This document shows positions 17,534 to 26,782 of a stretch of DNA of 64,000 bases, piece by piece. The notes beneath the pieces are model-generated. The model ran no database searches. It was not told the origin of the DNA and saw only the letters and a program-made list of their open reading frames with translations. The DNA is from Sphingobacterium spiritivorum (GTDB lineage: Bacteria; Bacteroidota; Bacteroidia; Sphingobacteriales; Sphingobacteriaceae): the NCBI RefSeq assembly GCF_016724845.1, contig NZ_CP068082.1, forward strand, positions 1,860,001 through 1,924,000, read 5' to 3'. Every line of letters starts with the position of its first letter. Position 1 is the stretch's first letter. Position numbers and translations under genes: made by a program.

Positions 17534-18814
17534 TTAGTATCCGTATTTATTCTTCCATTTTTCTTTGAGTGACTGGCGAAGTTTCTCCTCCGCAGCATTT
17601 TTCCCAGGATCATACAGTAATGTGCCACTGATCTTGTCCGGCATAAATTCCTGATCGACAAAATTACCCGGAAAAGCATGTGAATATTTATATTCAGTCC
17701 CATAATTAAGCTCTTTCATCAGTTTAGTAGGTGCATTACGAAGATGAAGAGGAACAGACAAATCGCCTGTCTGCTTGACAAGTCCCTGCGCTTTATTGAT
17801 GGCCTCATATGAAGCATTGCTTTTCGCTGAACTTGCAAGGTAAGTGACTGTTTGGGATAAAATAATGCGGGATTCGGGCCAGCCTATGACATTCACTGCC
17901 TGAAAACAGTTGTTAGCCAGTAACAGCGCATTAGGATTAGCATTGCCAATATCTTCTGATGCAAGGATCAGCAACCGGCGGGAAATAAAGGAAGGATCTT
18001 CCCCGCCTTCAATCATACGAGCCAGCCAATAGACAGCCGCATTGGGATCACTCCCTCTTATCGACTTGATAAAAGCTGAAATAATATCATAGTGCTGCTC
18101 CCCGGTCTTATCATAGATCGCCATATTCTGCTGCACCTGCTTAAGCACAAATTCATTTGTAATCGGCTTATTCAGGCTTAGAGACGCATTTACTACAAGC
18201 TCCAGCACATTCAGCAGCTTACGTGCATCACCTCCTGAAAGACGTAATAAAGCTTCATATTCCAGAACTTCTATTTTCTCTTCTTTTAGAAATTCGTCTT
18301 CAGAAATAGCCGAATTTACAATACCGATCAGTTCTTCTTCAGTCAGATGCTTTAATACATATACCTGACAACGGGACAAGAGCGCGGAGATCACTTCAAA
18401 AGAGGGATTTTCCGTAGTAGCACCTATTAATGTAACAAGTCCCCGTTCAACAGCTCCCAATAGAGAATCCTGCTGAGACTTTGAGAAACGATGAATCTCA
18501 TCTATAAAAAGTATCGGTTGTTCCTGATTGAACTTCTGCAGTTGATCAGCCTTTTCAATGACTTCCCGGATATCTTTGACACCGGATTGTATCGCACTGA
18601 GACTAAAAAAAGGCCGGTCCAATGCTTTAGCCATTAACAGGGCTAAAGTAGTCTTCCCTACTCCCGGAGGACCCCACAATATCATCGATGGAATATTATT
18701 TTGTTCAAGTGCATTTCGCAATACCGCACCCTCTCCTACAATATGCTCCTGCCCGACATATCCGACAATATTTCGGGGACGCATTCGTTCTGCTAATGGA
18801 ATTCGTGTTGCCAT
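17534..18814 (-). CDS. rarA: Replication-associated recombination protein A (AAA+ ATPase)
   Basis: 426 aa. Walker A GPPGVGKTTLALLMAKA, Walker B LFIDEIHRFSKSQQD, sensor GATTENPSFEVISALLSRC, and the C-terminal tetramerisation region with RMIEGGEDPSFISRRL. This is the RarA/MgsA/WRNIP1 family acting at stalled replication forks. ATG 18814 (MATRIPLAERMRP) was chosen; the longer frame to 18853 would run through the promoter. Confidence 0.95.
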   Translation of the reverse strand: MATRIPLAERMRPRNIVGYVGQEHIVGEGAVLRNALEQNNIPSMILWGPPGVGKTTLALLMAKALDRPFFSLSAIQSGVKDIREVIEKADQLQKFNQEQPILFIDEIHRFSKSQQDSLLGAVERGLVTLIGATTENPSFEVISALLSRCQVYVLKHLTEEELIGIVNSAISEDEFLKEEKIEVLEYEALLRLSGGDARKLLNVLELVVNASLSLNKPITNEFVLKQVQQNMAIYDKTGEQHYDIISAFIKSIRGSDPNAAVYWLARMIEGGEDPSFISRRLLILASEDIGNANPNALLLANNCFQAVNVIGWPESRIILSQTVTYLASSAKSNASYEAINKAQGLVKQTGDLSVPLHLRNAPTKLMKELNYGTEYKYSHAFPGNFVDQEFMPDKISGTLLYDPGKNAAEEKLRQSLKEKWKNKYGY

Positions 18815-18822
18815 GATAGTAA

Positions 18823-18853
18823 CAAACTTAGCAGATTTTTCATGGACTTTCAA
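18823..18853 (-). promoter_or_regulatory. Promoter of rarA
   Basis: On the minus strand: TTG (18853-18851), 20-bp spacer, TAAGTTTG (18830-18823). The ATG at 18814 follows after 8 bp. Confidence 0.65.
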
Positions 18854-18908
18854 CGGATTACAATAACTTTACAGAAGGACCTCTGCTGAAGAGCTCCGTT
18901 TTTCACAT

Positions 18909-20039
18909 ATGATGTTATCTTTTTTTATGACTAAATATAAAATGAATATTACAGGATTAGTCTTATTCCTGACGATCGGTCTGTTTTCAATTTCTGCCCC
19001 TTCCTTTGCACAGCAAAAAGATCAGGAAGATCCTGCCGGTTACATCAGCAAATACAACCCTAACTTTGCCGGCATAGGTCCTCCGGTCTATTTTGTCCCT
19101 GCTCCACGTACCACAGAAGAAATCTTACATGATGCGTATAAAAACAAACAAACCTTCGCAGATACCATTGCCATTGCACTGACCTTACAACGCTTTCTGA
19201 TTGATTACAAGCTGACTTCCAATTCGGCACAGCTGCAATATCTGATCTCCCCTCTCCCTGCAACACCACAGGCCTGGGAAACTATTATTCAGCAGACCCG
19301 CAATGCAGACAACATGAATACACTGTATGGCCTTTTGAATGAGTCCGCATTATATGCAATCAAAAACGGAGCTTATCCGCTTGCATTGAAACAACTGGAA
19401 GAAGCACTATCTACAGTACAAAAGACAGAAAACAAAAATGATCTGTCCATTATTCAGTTCAATCTGGCGAACCTCTATCTGTTTGATCAAAAATTTGAAC
19501 AGGCAGCTAATTTCCAGGAGCAGTACTATAAAAATGCCATTCAGAATAAAACATATCTGGATCAGGCTAATTCTTTGGTTAAGATTGCGACAATTCAGGC
19601 ATTTGACAGAGATTTTAAATCCGCAGAGCAGACGATTATCCGAAAAGCTATCCCGCTATACAACAAAACACGTTCTTACGAAGGCAAGATACTGGCCTGG
19701 GAGCAACTTGCACTGATCTATCAGATGCAGAAAAAGCATACACAAGCCCAGTGGTTTCTTTTACAGGCGCGCGAACTGGCAGAGAAGAAAAGTCTGCCCG
19801 GAGAACTGGCTGAACTGGAATATATGCTGGCTGAATCCAAATTTGATGATGGCAACCTGAAAGTTTCTAAAAATGAATTTATAAACGCCCGCAAATTAGC
19901 CGAAAAAGAAGATAATAAACTTTTACAATTAGCCATTGAAAACAAAATCGGCGAGCTGTTTATGAAATTAAAAGACTACAGCGCAGCAAAGGAATCACTC
20001 GAAAAATACTGGGCGCTACGAGCTGAACTCTTCAAATAA
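18909..20039 (+). CDS. Secreted TPR-repeat protein
   Basis: 376 aa. A signal peptide is evident (ITGLVLFLTIGLFSISAPSFA then QQ). From about residue 150 there are several TPR-like helical repeats (for example ALKQLEEALSTVQ, AANFQEQYYKNAI and AQWFLLQARELAEKK). It is likely a periplasmic protein-interaction scaffold; no catalytic domain is seen. ATG codons at 18927 and 18942 would give shorter signal peptides and are also possible. It is divergent from rarA. Confidence 0.8.
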   Translation: MMLSFFMTKYKMNITGLVLFLTIGLFSISAPSFAQQKDQEDPAGYISKYNPNFAGIGPPVYFVPAPRTTEEILHDAYKNKQTFADTIAIALTLQRFLIDYKLTSNSAQLQYLISPLPATPQAWETIIQQTRNADNMNTLYGLLNESALYAIKNGAYPLALKQLEEALSTVQKTENKNDLSIIQFNLANLYLFDQKFEQAANFQEQYYKNAIQNKTYLDQANSLVKIATIQAFDRDFKSAEQTIIRKAIPLYNKTRSYEGKILAWEQLALIYQMQKKHTQAQWFLLQARELAEKKSLPGELAELEYMLAESKFDDGNLKVSKNEFINARKLAEKEDNKLLQLAIENKIGELFMKLKDYSAAKESLEKYWALRAELFK

Positions 20040-20080
20040 ATAAGCTTAAAACACATTAAAGCGATTATTTGAAAACAAAA

Positions 20081-20113
20081 AATCTCCCCGTTTTATCCTG
20101 AAACGGAGAGATT
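20081..20113. terminator. Bidirectional terminator between convergent genes
   Basis: AATCTCCCCGTTT pairs, with one mismatch, with AAACGGAGAGATT across a 7-nt loop. A-rich on the left and T-containing on the right, it fits termination of the TPR gene and of the convergent hydrolase gene. Confidence 0.7.
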
Positions 20114-20135
20114 TGTGTTATAAGGTTTTCTTAAT

Positions 20136-20876
20136 TTATTTCTCCAGAACTTCTTCCAGAAACATCATCAAATGTTGCCAGGAGCGTTTTGCTGCCAATG
20201 GATTGTAATCCTGCGATTTAGGATTAGTGAAAGTATGCTTGCTTGCAGCATAATAGATCATTTGCCAATCAGCGGCAGCCTCATCCAATTCCTTTTGCAA
20301 AGCCACAATATCACTTGCCGGCACACTTGCATCTGCAGCCCCATGTAATACTAATACTTTAGTACGGACAGGACCATTCGCTCGGTCTCCTTTTCCAAGT
20401 CCGCCATGTATAGATACCACAGCTTTAACAGGTAGTTGCGCACGTGCAGCTTCCAATGCACCGGTTCCGCCAAAGCAGTAACCAATGACAGCTATACGTT
20501 GCGGATCCGCTCCTTGTTTTACCAGTTCATCCAAAGCCACTTTAATTCGTTGTTGATATAAGGCATAGTCAGATTTAAACTGTCCTGCGATCTTACCGGC
20601 TTCAGCAGAAGTCTTTGGTATATTTCCCTGACCATATATATCGGCAATAAAAGCCGTATATCCTGCTTTTGCCAGATTTTCGGCCGCAGTCTTTGCTTCT
20701 TCATCAATACCCATCCATGCAGGCAGGATCAGTACCCCGGGTTTATTCTTCTGATCTGCTCCGGATAATAATCCCTTTAGTTTTTGTTCTCCATCGCTAT
20801 AGTCCACTTCCTGAAGCTGAGCAAAACCAGTCTGTACCATTCCCATTGTAAGTAGTATTAAAAAAATTGTTTTCAT
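20136..20876 (-). CDS. Secreted dienelactone hydrolase-family protein
   Basis: 246 aa. Signal peptide MKTIFLILLTMGMVQTGFA then Q. Alpha/beta hydrolase with Cys nucleophile in VIGYCFGGTGALEAA, an acid in HGAADASVPASD and His in SKHTFTNP, the Cys-Asp-His triad of dienelactone hydrolases. Substrate unknown; members of this family hydrolyse assorted esters and lactones. Convergent with the TPR gene across a shared terminator. Confidence 0.88.
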   Translation of the reverse strand: MKTIFLILLTMGMVQTGFAQLQEVDYSDGEQKLKGLLSGADQKNKPGVLILPAWMGIDEEAKTAAENLAKAGYTAFIADIYGQGNIPKTSAEAGKIAGQFKSDYALYQQRIKVALDELVKQGADPQRIAVIGYCFGGTGALEAARAQLPVKAVVSIHGGLGKGDRANGPVRTKVLVLHGAADASVPASDIVALQKELDEAAADWQMIYYAASKHTFTNPKSQDYNPLAAKRSWQHLMMFLEEVLEK

Positions 20877-21091
20877 ATCTGTATTTGAATTAGCTGTCTT
20901 CCTGTATGATTAACCCTCATGTTTTCATTTTGTTTTTTCTAATGTTACTTCCGTTTAAGACACAGATTTGTAATAATATTTGACTTTGGATGTAAAATAG
21001 TTACTATATTTAGTCCTTGTAACACATACATCATACATTTTTATTTAATTTTAACGTTTAAGAGTCGAACAATCAATTTTGTTTCACGCGA

Positions 21092-23227
21092 ATGAATTTT
21101 AACAACTATAAATTTATGTTTAAAAATCTAGTATTTGCTCTTTCTATCGTTTCTATTGTAGCCTGTGGTGCCAAGCCAAGGGTCAATCTGGAAGAAGGGG
21201 AAGGAGGCGTAAAACCCACCATGCAGCACGAGATTATAGCGAAAGAAGTGGCAAATCTATTAGAGAATGTCAGCTATAAGAAAGTTCCGATGAACGATTC
21301 GCTTTCTAATCTCGTATTTAACAATCTGATCAAATCTATGGATCAGGGCAAAAACTATCTGCTCCAATCGGATATTGATGAGTTTCAGCAATATAAAAAC
21401 GAACTGAGTCAGGATTTCAAAAGCGGAGATCTTTCGGCTGCATTTCATATTTTCAATGTATACTCAAAACGCTATCTGGAAAGAATGAATTATGCTTTAG
21501 CGCAGATTGATGTTCCTCAGGATTTTAATCAGGATGATTATTACACTGCTTATCGAGAAAAGCTTAACTGGTTCAAAACAGATGACGAAGCTAAAGAACA
21601 ATGGCGCAAGAGAGTAAAATATGATCTTCTGAACCTTAAACTAAGCAGCACAGGTAAAGAAGATGATGCGGCTAAACAAAAAGAAACTTTACGCAAACGC
21701 TACAACAATCTGATCTCTCAGGCAAAAAAGACAAATGCTAATGATGCATTTCAGTTGATAATGTCTGCGTTAACAGATGCTGTAGATCCGCATACAACAT
21801 ACTATAATCCTTCATTTGCGCAAGCTTTCAACGAAGGCATGTCCAACACCTTCGAAGGTATAGGCGCACGACTGATGATAGACAATGAAGCTGTCACTAT
21901 CTCGGAAGTATTGCCGGGAGGTCCTGCTTTCCGCGACAAAAGTCTTCATATGAATGATAAAATCATTGGTGTCGCACAAGGCGAAAAAGGTGAATTTGAA
22001 GATATCATAGGATGGAGATTAGATGCTGCAGTAGCGAAGATCAAAGGCCCTAAAGGAACAATCGTAAGATTAAAAATCATTCCTGCCGGTCAGGAAATGA
22101 CCGCTCAGCCAAAGATTGTCTCCCTGAAAAGAGAAAAAATCGTTGTGGAGGAAGAATCTGCCAAAAAAGAGATAAAAATGGTCAAAGGTGATGATGGCAA
22201 AACCTACAAAATAGGTGTGATCAACCTTCCAAAATTCTATATTGACTTTGACGCCTATCGCAAACGTGATCCGAACTACAAAAGTACAACTCGTGATGTA
22301 AGATTAATTCTGGATACCTTAAAACAGGAAAAAGTGGATGCCGTAATTCTGGATTTAAGAAGTAATGGCGGAGGATCCCTGCAGGAAGCAATCGAATTGA
22401 CCGGATTATTTATTGATAAAGGCCCTGTAGTACAGGTTCGTGATACCCGTAACAGAATAGAAGTAGATAATGATGAAGAAGCAGGTATGGCCTGGAGCGG
22501 ACCTTTTGGTGTTATTATCAACAGATTCTCGGCTTCAGCATCTGAAATCTTTGCAGGAGCTATTCAGGACTATGGCAGAGGACTGATCTTAGGTTCTCAA
22601 AGTTATGGAAAAGGTACTGTACAATCTGCTGTAGATATGTCTCGCTTTATCAGTGCTACAAGCCGTTTATTATTAAAGGCAGAAGGTGAAAAGGACCCAG
22701 ATACTCCTAACGGTGCACCTGAATTCGGACAGATCAATATCACAATGGGTAAATTCTATAGAATCAATGGTAGCAGTACACAACACAAAGGTGTGTCTCC
22801 TGACATTACTTTCCCGACCCAGTTCTCCGCAGAAAAATTCGGTGAAAGTTCAGAACCTGCAGCATTGCCTTGGGATCAGATCAAGTCTACAAACTTCAAA
22901 AAAGTTGCAAACTTAGATGATGTTGTCAAAAAACTTGAAACCATCCACAAAGCAAGAATGGAGAAATCTCAGGAATATAAGTTCTTACTGGAGGATATCG
23001 ATGCCTTTAACAAATTGGATTCCGTTCCTAAAGTGACACTGAATGAAGCTAAGCTGAAAAAAGAACGCGAAGCGAATAAAGTTAAAAACCGAAATAGAAT
23101 CAATGAGGAATTAAAACTGCACGGTAAGCCTGTATGGAAAGAAGGTGAACCTCAGCCAAAAATTGATTTTGACTATGTAATGGATGAAAGTGCCAATATT
23201 ATGGTAGATTTCCTCAAACACAAATAA
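21092..23227 (+). CDS. prc: C-terminal processing peptidase (Prc/Tsp), lipoprotein
   Basis: 711 aa. Lipobox SIVAC about residue 25 suggests a lipoprotein. An N-terminal helical domain is followed by PDZ (IGARLMIDNEAVTISEVLPG..., about 255-345), then the S41 protease core with DLRSNGGGSLQEAIELTG, catalytic Ser in FSASASEIFAGA and Lys in SQSYGKGTVQ. The long C-terminus matches Tsp proteins. It degrades or trims periplasmic proteins from their C-termini. An in-frame ATG at 21116 is an alternative start. Monocistronic, ended by a terminator at 23269. Confidence 0.95.
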   Translation: MNFNNYKFMFKNLVFALSIVSIVACGAKPRVNLEEGEGGVKPTMQHEIIAKEVANLLENVSYKKVPMNDSLSNLVFNNLIKSMDQGKNYLLQSDIDEFQQYKNELSQDFKSGDLSAAFHIFNVYSKRYLERMNYALAQIDVPQDFNQDDYYTAYREKLNWFKTDDEAKEQWRKRVKYDLLNLKLSSTGKEDDAAKQKETLRKRYNNLISQAKKTNANDAFQLIMSALTDAVDPHTTYYNPSFAQAFNEGMSNTFEGIGARLMIDNEAVTISEVLPGGPAFRDKSLHMNDKIIGVAQGEKGEFEDIIGWRLDAAVAKIKGPKGTIVRLKIIPAGQEMTAQPKIVSLKREKIVVEEESAKKEIKMVKGDDGKTYKIGVINLPKFYIDFDAYRKRDPNYKSTTRDVRLILDTLKQEKVDAVILDLRSNGGGSLQEAIELTGLFIDKGPVVQVRDTRNRIEVDNDEEAGMAWSGPFGVIINRFSASASEIFAGAIQDYGRGLILGSQSYGKGTVQSAVDMSRFISATSRLLLKAEGEKDPDTPNGAPEFGQINITMGKFYRINGSSTQHKGVSPDITFPTQFSAEKFGESSEPAALPWDQIKSTNFKKVANLDDVVKKLETIHKARMEKSQEYKFLLEDIDAFNKLDSVPKVTLNEAKLKKEREANKVKNRNRINEELKLHGKPVWKEGEPQPKIDFDYVMDESANIMVDFLKHK

Positions 23228-23688
23228 ATCGATCGCATATTAAAATGCTTTAAAGCATTTCCTTACTTAATCCCCTACCACAAAGTGTGTAGGGGATTTT
23301 TTTGTGATGAAAAAACGAGAACCTCATAAATTCAAGCAGCGTCTGACGGTGTCCCCACCGGCAACTTGACACTTACTAAACCATTGGCGAAGACACCAAC
23401 GGACACAAGTAGATATTATTGAACCTCTCCCTAACCCTCTCCTTAAAAAGGAGAGGGAACAGGTTTAACTCATAAATTTAGGTAGCAACAGACGGTGTCC
23501 TCACCGGCTGTTTGAAACTTATCAAACCGTTGGTGAGCACACTAACGGGCGCAAGAATATCATGAAATTGAACCTCTTCCGAACTCTCTCCTTAGAAAAG
23601 AAGGGAATTATTTTAGAAAACAGAGCTAAAAAAGGGCAGTACTCAATAGTACCACCCTTCCGTAATAGTAAGATATTTTTGATAGGTA
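23228..23688. repeat. Gene-free gap with tandem copies C and D of the dispersed two-hairpin repeat
   Basis: Two similar units of about 145-150 bp: roughly 23322-23468 and 23470-23614. Each has CATAAATT(C/T)A, GACGGTGTCC(C/T)CACCGGC, an AAACC(A/G)TTGG block, ACACCAACGG or ACACTAACGG, then a CTCTCC...GGAGAG hairpin. In copy C the second hairpin is a perfect 10-bp stem at 23435-23457; in copy D it is degraded. The two arms of the first half are imperfect inverted complements. No ORF is seen. Confidence 0.65.
23269..23303 (+). terminator. Rho-independent terminator of prc
   Basis: AATCCCCTAC pairs with GTAGGGGATT across a 10-nt loop and is followed by a run of T. A second short palindrome AAATGCTTTAAAGCATTT lies just before it at 23243-23260. 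Confidence 0.85.
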
Positions 23689-25215
23689 TTATTCAACAAG
23701 TTTTGTAGACAATTCCGTCTCAATCTCAGACAACAATGACTGTTTGGTCATTAATATATTATTCTGTGATCTGGCCTTTGTCCATCTTCCGAGTCTTGTA
23801 TTATACTCGCCACCCAGCATAACAAAATACCCCAGATCAGCCGTATTATATTGCAGACCGAGTGTATTGCTGCCGCTCAGATAAAAAGGCTGAGGTTTCA
23901 GATCAATCGGATTGATCTTATCATAGTAATCTGAATTTGCTATACGGTAGCCTCTGCCATTTCCGTTCAGACTGCCTCCGCTACCAATCACAAACATCAC
24001 ATCTACCGGATAAGTAGCCTCTGTAACGGTTGTCCCTTTGAAAATAGCAATACCAGAAGCAAAACCGGAATTCGCAAGAAGTCCCCCCGTTTTATTTCCA
24101 AAGTCATAACCATTTTTGTTGACATAGTCATAATTTAATATCCAGTTTGCCGCTGAAATATCTGTGGAAGCTGATCCGTTTATTAATTTGTAAATACCTC
24201 CGACATAGAAAAATGTACCCTTTTTAGCAATTCCCTTAGTCAGGTTCAGCTTATATGTCCGTTGATTACCTGTCGCCCACCCTTTTTCAGGAAAACCTGT
24301 CGGCTGCGATGCTCCGGCATTATTTGTTACAACAACAGCATATGGAGTTACTGAAAAATCAATATCCTGAGTAGCCAGAAACTGAATGTATTCATAATTT
24401 CCATCGCCACCTTTGGCATCGCTCACAAAGCCGGATATAACCACCGGTGTCTCTTCTTTGTCCGATCCCAGCACGACAATATCCGCAGCGCTTCTGACCG
24501 CTTCATAAGGCTTCAATGTACCATCTGCTGCCTGTTCACTGAAAATAATACCATAATAATTAGCCATTCCCGGAGGGTGCATCGTTGAAAATGATGTATT
24601 AGCTTGAGTTTTCAATGTTATATCGCCAAATCCGTCGTTGATAATTTTATCCCCTGCAAGAGTTGCTTCGGGGCTCGGAACCGGCGTAAAAATACCTTTT
24701 ACGATCGCAACGAGTGTACTTTCATATTGATCAGGTTTATTCAGAATAGCATTGATATTTACACGGTTCAACGGGATATTGACCCCTTCTGCAACCTTAT
24801 TGATCTTCGAATTATCCAATCCCGAAATCTGCAAGATACCATTCACACGCTCCAGCTTTCCGCCGACTACATTGACAACAATTGAATCGCCCGGAAGATA
24901 GTTTTTGGCAGCATCCCCCAGATTAATAGCAATACCTCTCAGTTTATTAAGGCGTCTTCTGTCCTGCATCGTCAACAAACCTGCAGGAAGATTGCCCTCT
25001 CTGTGATCGGATGTAACGACACCGGTCAGCATATTTGATCCCTCAAGAGACTCTGTATTCAGCTCAACAGCACTTCCTTTATAAAGATTTCTCAAATCAT
25101 ATATCCCATAGTAAGGACTTATTTCACCTCCCGGATAGTTTCCATCTTTATTACAAGAAGAAAATACCATAGTTACAGCAAAGGCGAAAACAATATAGTT
25201 TAGAATATTTTTCAT
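23689..25215 (-). CDS. DUF5689 domain lipoprotein, third gene of the SusC/D operon
   Basis: 508 aa. Lipoprotein signal with MVFSSC (ATG 25215, MKNILNYIVFAF). Residues about 25-230 look like DUF5689, an OB-like domain often found in Bacteroidota surface lipoproteins: MLTGVVTSDHREGNLPAG, then YLPGDSIVVNVVGGKLERV. The rest is extracellular-looking and rich in Gly, Asn and Tyr. It follows the SusD gene by 26 bp, suggesting a surface-exposed accessory of the same transporter. The ligand is unknown. An upstream in-frame start at 25260 would overlap susD and precede the signal peptide, so it is unlikely. Confidence 0.8.
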   Translation of the reverse strand: MKNILNYIVFAFAVTMVFSSCNKDGNYPGGEISPYYGIYDLRNLYKGSAVELNTESLEGSNMLTGVVTSDHREGNLPAGLLTMQDRRRLNKLRGIAINLGDAAKNYLPGDSIVVNVVGGKLERVNGILQISGLDNSKINKVAEGVNIPLNRVNINAILNKPDQYESTLVAIVKGIFTPVPSPEATLAGDKIINDGFGDITLKTQANTSFSTMHPPGMANYYGIIFSEQAADGTLKPYEAVRSAADIVVLGSDKEETPVVISGFVSDAKGGDGNYEYIQFLATQDIDFSVTPYAVVVTNNAGASQPTGFPEKGWATGNQRTYKLNLTKGIAKKGTFFYVGGIYKLINGSASTDISAANWILNYDYVNKNGYDFGNKTGGLLANSGFASGIAIFKGTTVTEATYPVDVMFVIGSGGSLNGNGRGYRIANSDYYDKINPIDLKPQPFYLSGSNTLGLQYNTADLGYFVMLGGEYNTRLGRWTKARSQNNILMTKQSLLSEIETELSTKLVE

Positions 25216-25241
25216 CTGTATATTTTTTGATATCATGAATA

Positions 25242-26771
25242 TTATGGTTTTTGCCACCAAACCTTCGTATTGATTTCATCCGGCCCCTGTATACCAATAG
25301 CTACCTTATAATTAGTAGGGTTAGTCGATTGTATAGATACAGGATAAGTCATACGAGCCGGCATCTCTCCGTTATTCTGTAATCCTTTACCCTTTGGCAA
25401 TACCGGATATCCTGTTCTCCTGTATTCAAACCATTGCTGCATATCCACAAGGAATAAACTGTAGTATTTCTGCAAGTGGATTTTTTGCATTTTGGCTTCA
25501 AAACTTTCACTCTCACTCCAGTTAAAATCTGCTGCGTCCAGATATTCATCTATCGGAACAGACCATGTTGGCAACCACAAGGTAATACTGTTCTTAACAC
25601 CACTTTTAAAAAGTTCGCCTGCATTCTTACTTGTCCAGCCTTTCAGCGCTACCTCTGCTTTAATAAACTCCAGCTCGGCAAAGTTCATAATCATTCCTGT
25701 CATTGGATCTGTCATCAGTGTAGTCGCATTATAGTCTCCTACTTTCTGATTTGTAGAATAGAAATAAGCTTTACGGTCAAATCCTTCTCCCGGAGCATAC
25801 CCGCTTGGTACACCCACAAATCCGCCCTGATAGGGAGCAATACTCCATCGGTTTACACCATTCGTTCCCAATGAGGTATTGATACGCGGATCATTCCAGT
25901 TGACAAGATTATCGATAAAGAAACTGGCAATTCCGGGTTGTCTGAAATCCGCTTCACGCACCGTAGCAAATGGTGAAGTATAGGGAGCTACTCCGGTCCA
26001 GCGCAATATAGCTGAATCATCATTACTCGTCATAATCGGATAGTTTGAAGCATTCGTCTCCAGGATTTCTTTAATTTTAGCCTGTACCAAAGCACTGACC
26101 TCAGGTTTTCCTGAAATTCTTAACAACAATCTGAGATACAATGAATTTCCAAGTTTTCTCCAGCGGGAAATATTCCCCTGAAAAACCGGATCCTGACTTG
26201 CATTAATAGATTTATTCGCCTTTAACCATGCATTTGCAGTATCAAGTTTTGCAAAAATGGCGGCATAAATTTCCTTTTGTGTATCAAACTTAGGTTCAAT
26301 AATCAACGAATCCTTTCCTAAAAGAGCCTGTGAGTATGGAATATCTCCATAAGTATCTGTCAGGATTGAAAATATCCAGGATTGATTGATCAGTGAGATT
26401 GCACGGTAGGAAGGATTATCATTTATACCTCCATCTGCCTTCTTATACATTTCTCTCCAGCTGTTGAGTACAGGATATAAATTGTTCCACATATAATCTG
26501 CCCAGTTACGTCTGAAATCATAACGGAATACCTTTCCTTCTGAATCTCCGACATTCACTGTCACCTGCATTAATTCATTATTAAAACCCCGGTTACGGTT
26601 CATATTATAGGATACCGAATTGACCAGTGCCGGAGCCATAAACTGATACGGATAAGCCTCTAACGATTTATTCGGATCTGTATTGATCTCCTGAAAATTC
26701 TTATCGCATGACTGGAAAAACAAACTCATTCCAACACATGCACATATGATATAAATAATGTTCTTTTTCAT
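25242..26771 (-). CDS. SusD/RagB-family outer-membrane lipoprotein
   Basis: 509 aa. Lipobox region FFQSC near residue 21. The N-terminus FQEINTDPNKSLEAYPYQFMAP is typical of the SusD-like_2 group, with TPR-type helices following. It acts as the substrate-capturing lid on the SusC barrel encoded 11 bp upstream. The SusD-like_2 group is not restricted to glycans. No glycoside hydrolase is nearby, so the substrate is open. Confidence 0.93.
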   Translation of the reverse strand: MKKNIIYIICACVGMSLFFQSCDKNFQEINTDPNKSLEAYPYQFMAPALVNSVSYNMNRNRGFNNELMQVTVNVGDSEGKVFRYDFRRNWADYMWNNLYPVLNSWREMYKKADGGINDNPSYRAISLINQSWIFSILTDTYGDIPYSQALLGKDSLIIEPKFDTQKEIYAAIFAKLDTANAWLKANKSINASQDPVFQGNISRWRKLGNSLYLRLLLRISGKPEVSALVQAKIKEILETNASNYPIMTSNDDSAILRWTGVAPYTSPFATVREADFRQPGIASFFIDNLVNWNDPRINTSLGTNGVNRWSIAPYQGGFVGVPSGYAPGEGFDRKAYFYSTNQKVGDYNATTLMTDPMTGMIMNFAELEFIKAEVALKGWTSKNAGELFKSGVKNSITLWLPTWSVPIDEYLDAADFNWSESESFEAKMQKIHLQKYYSLFLVDMQQWFEYRRTGYPVLPKGKGLQNNGEMPARMTYPVSIQSTNPTNYKVAIGIQGPDEINTKVWWQKP

Positions 26772-26782
26772 CTTTTTAACGC

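Noticed and set aside
23322..23614. CRISPR array
   Set aside because: Only two long, imperfect units with internal hairpins; no regular short repeats and spacers.
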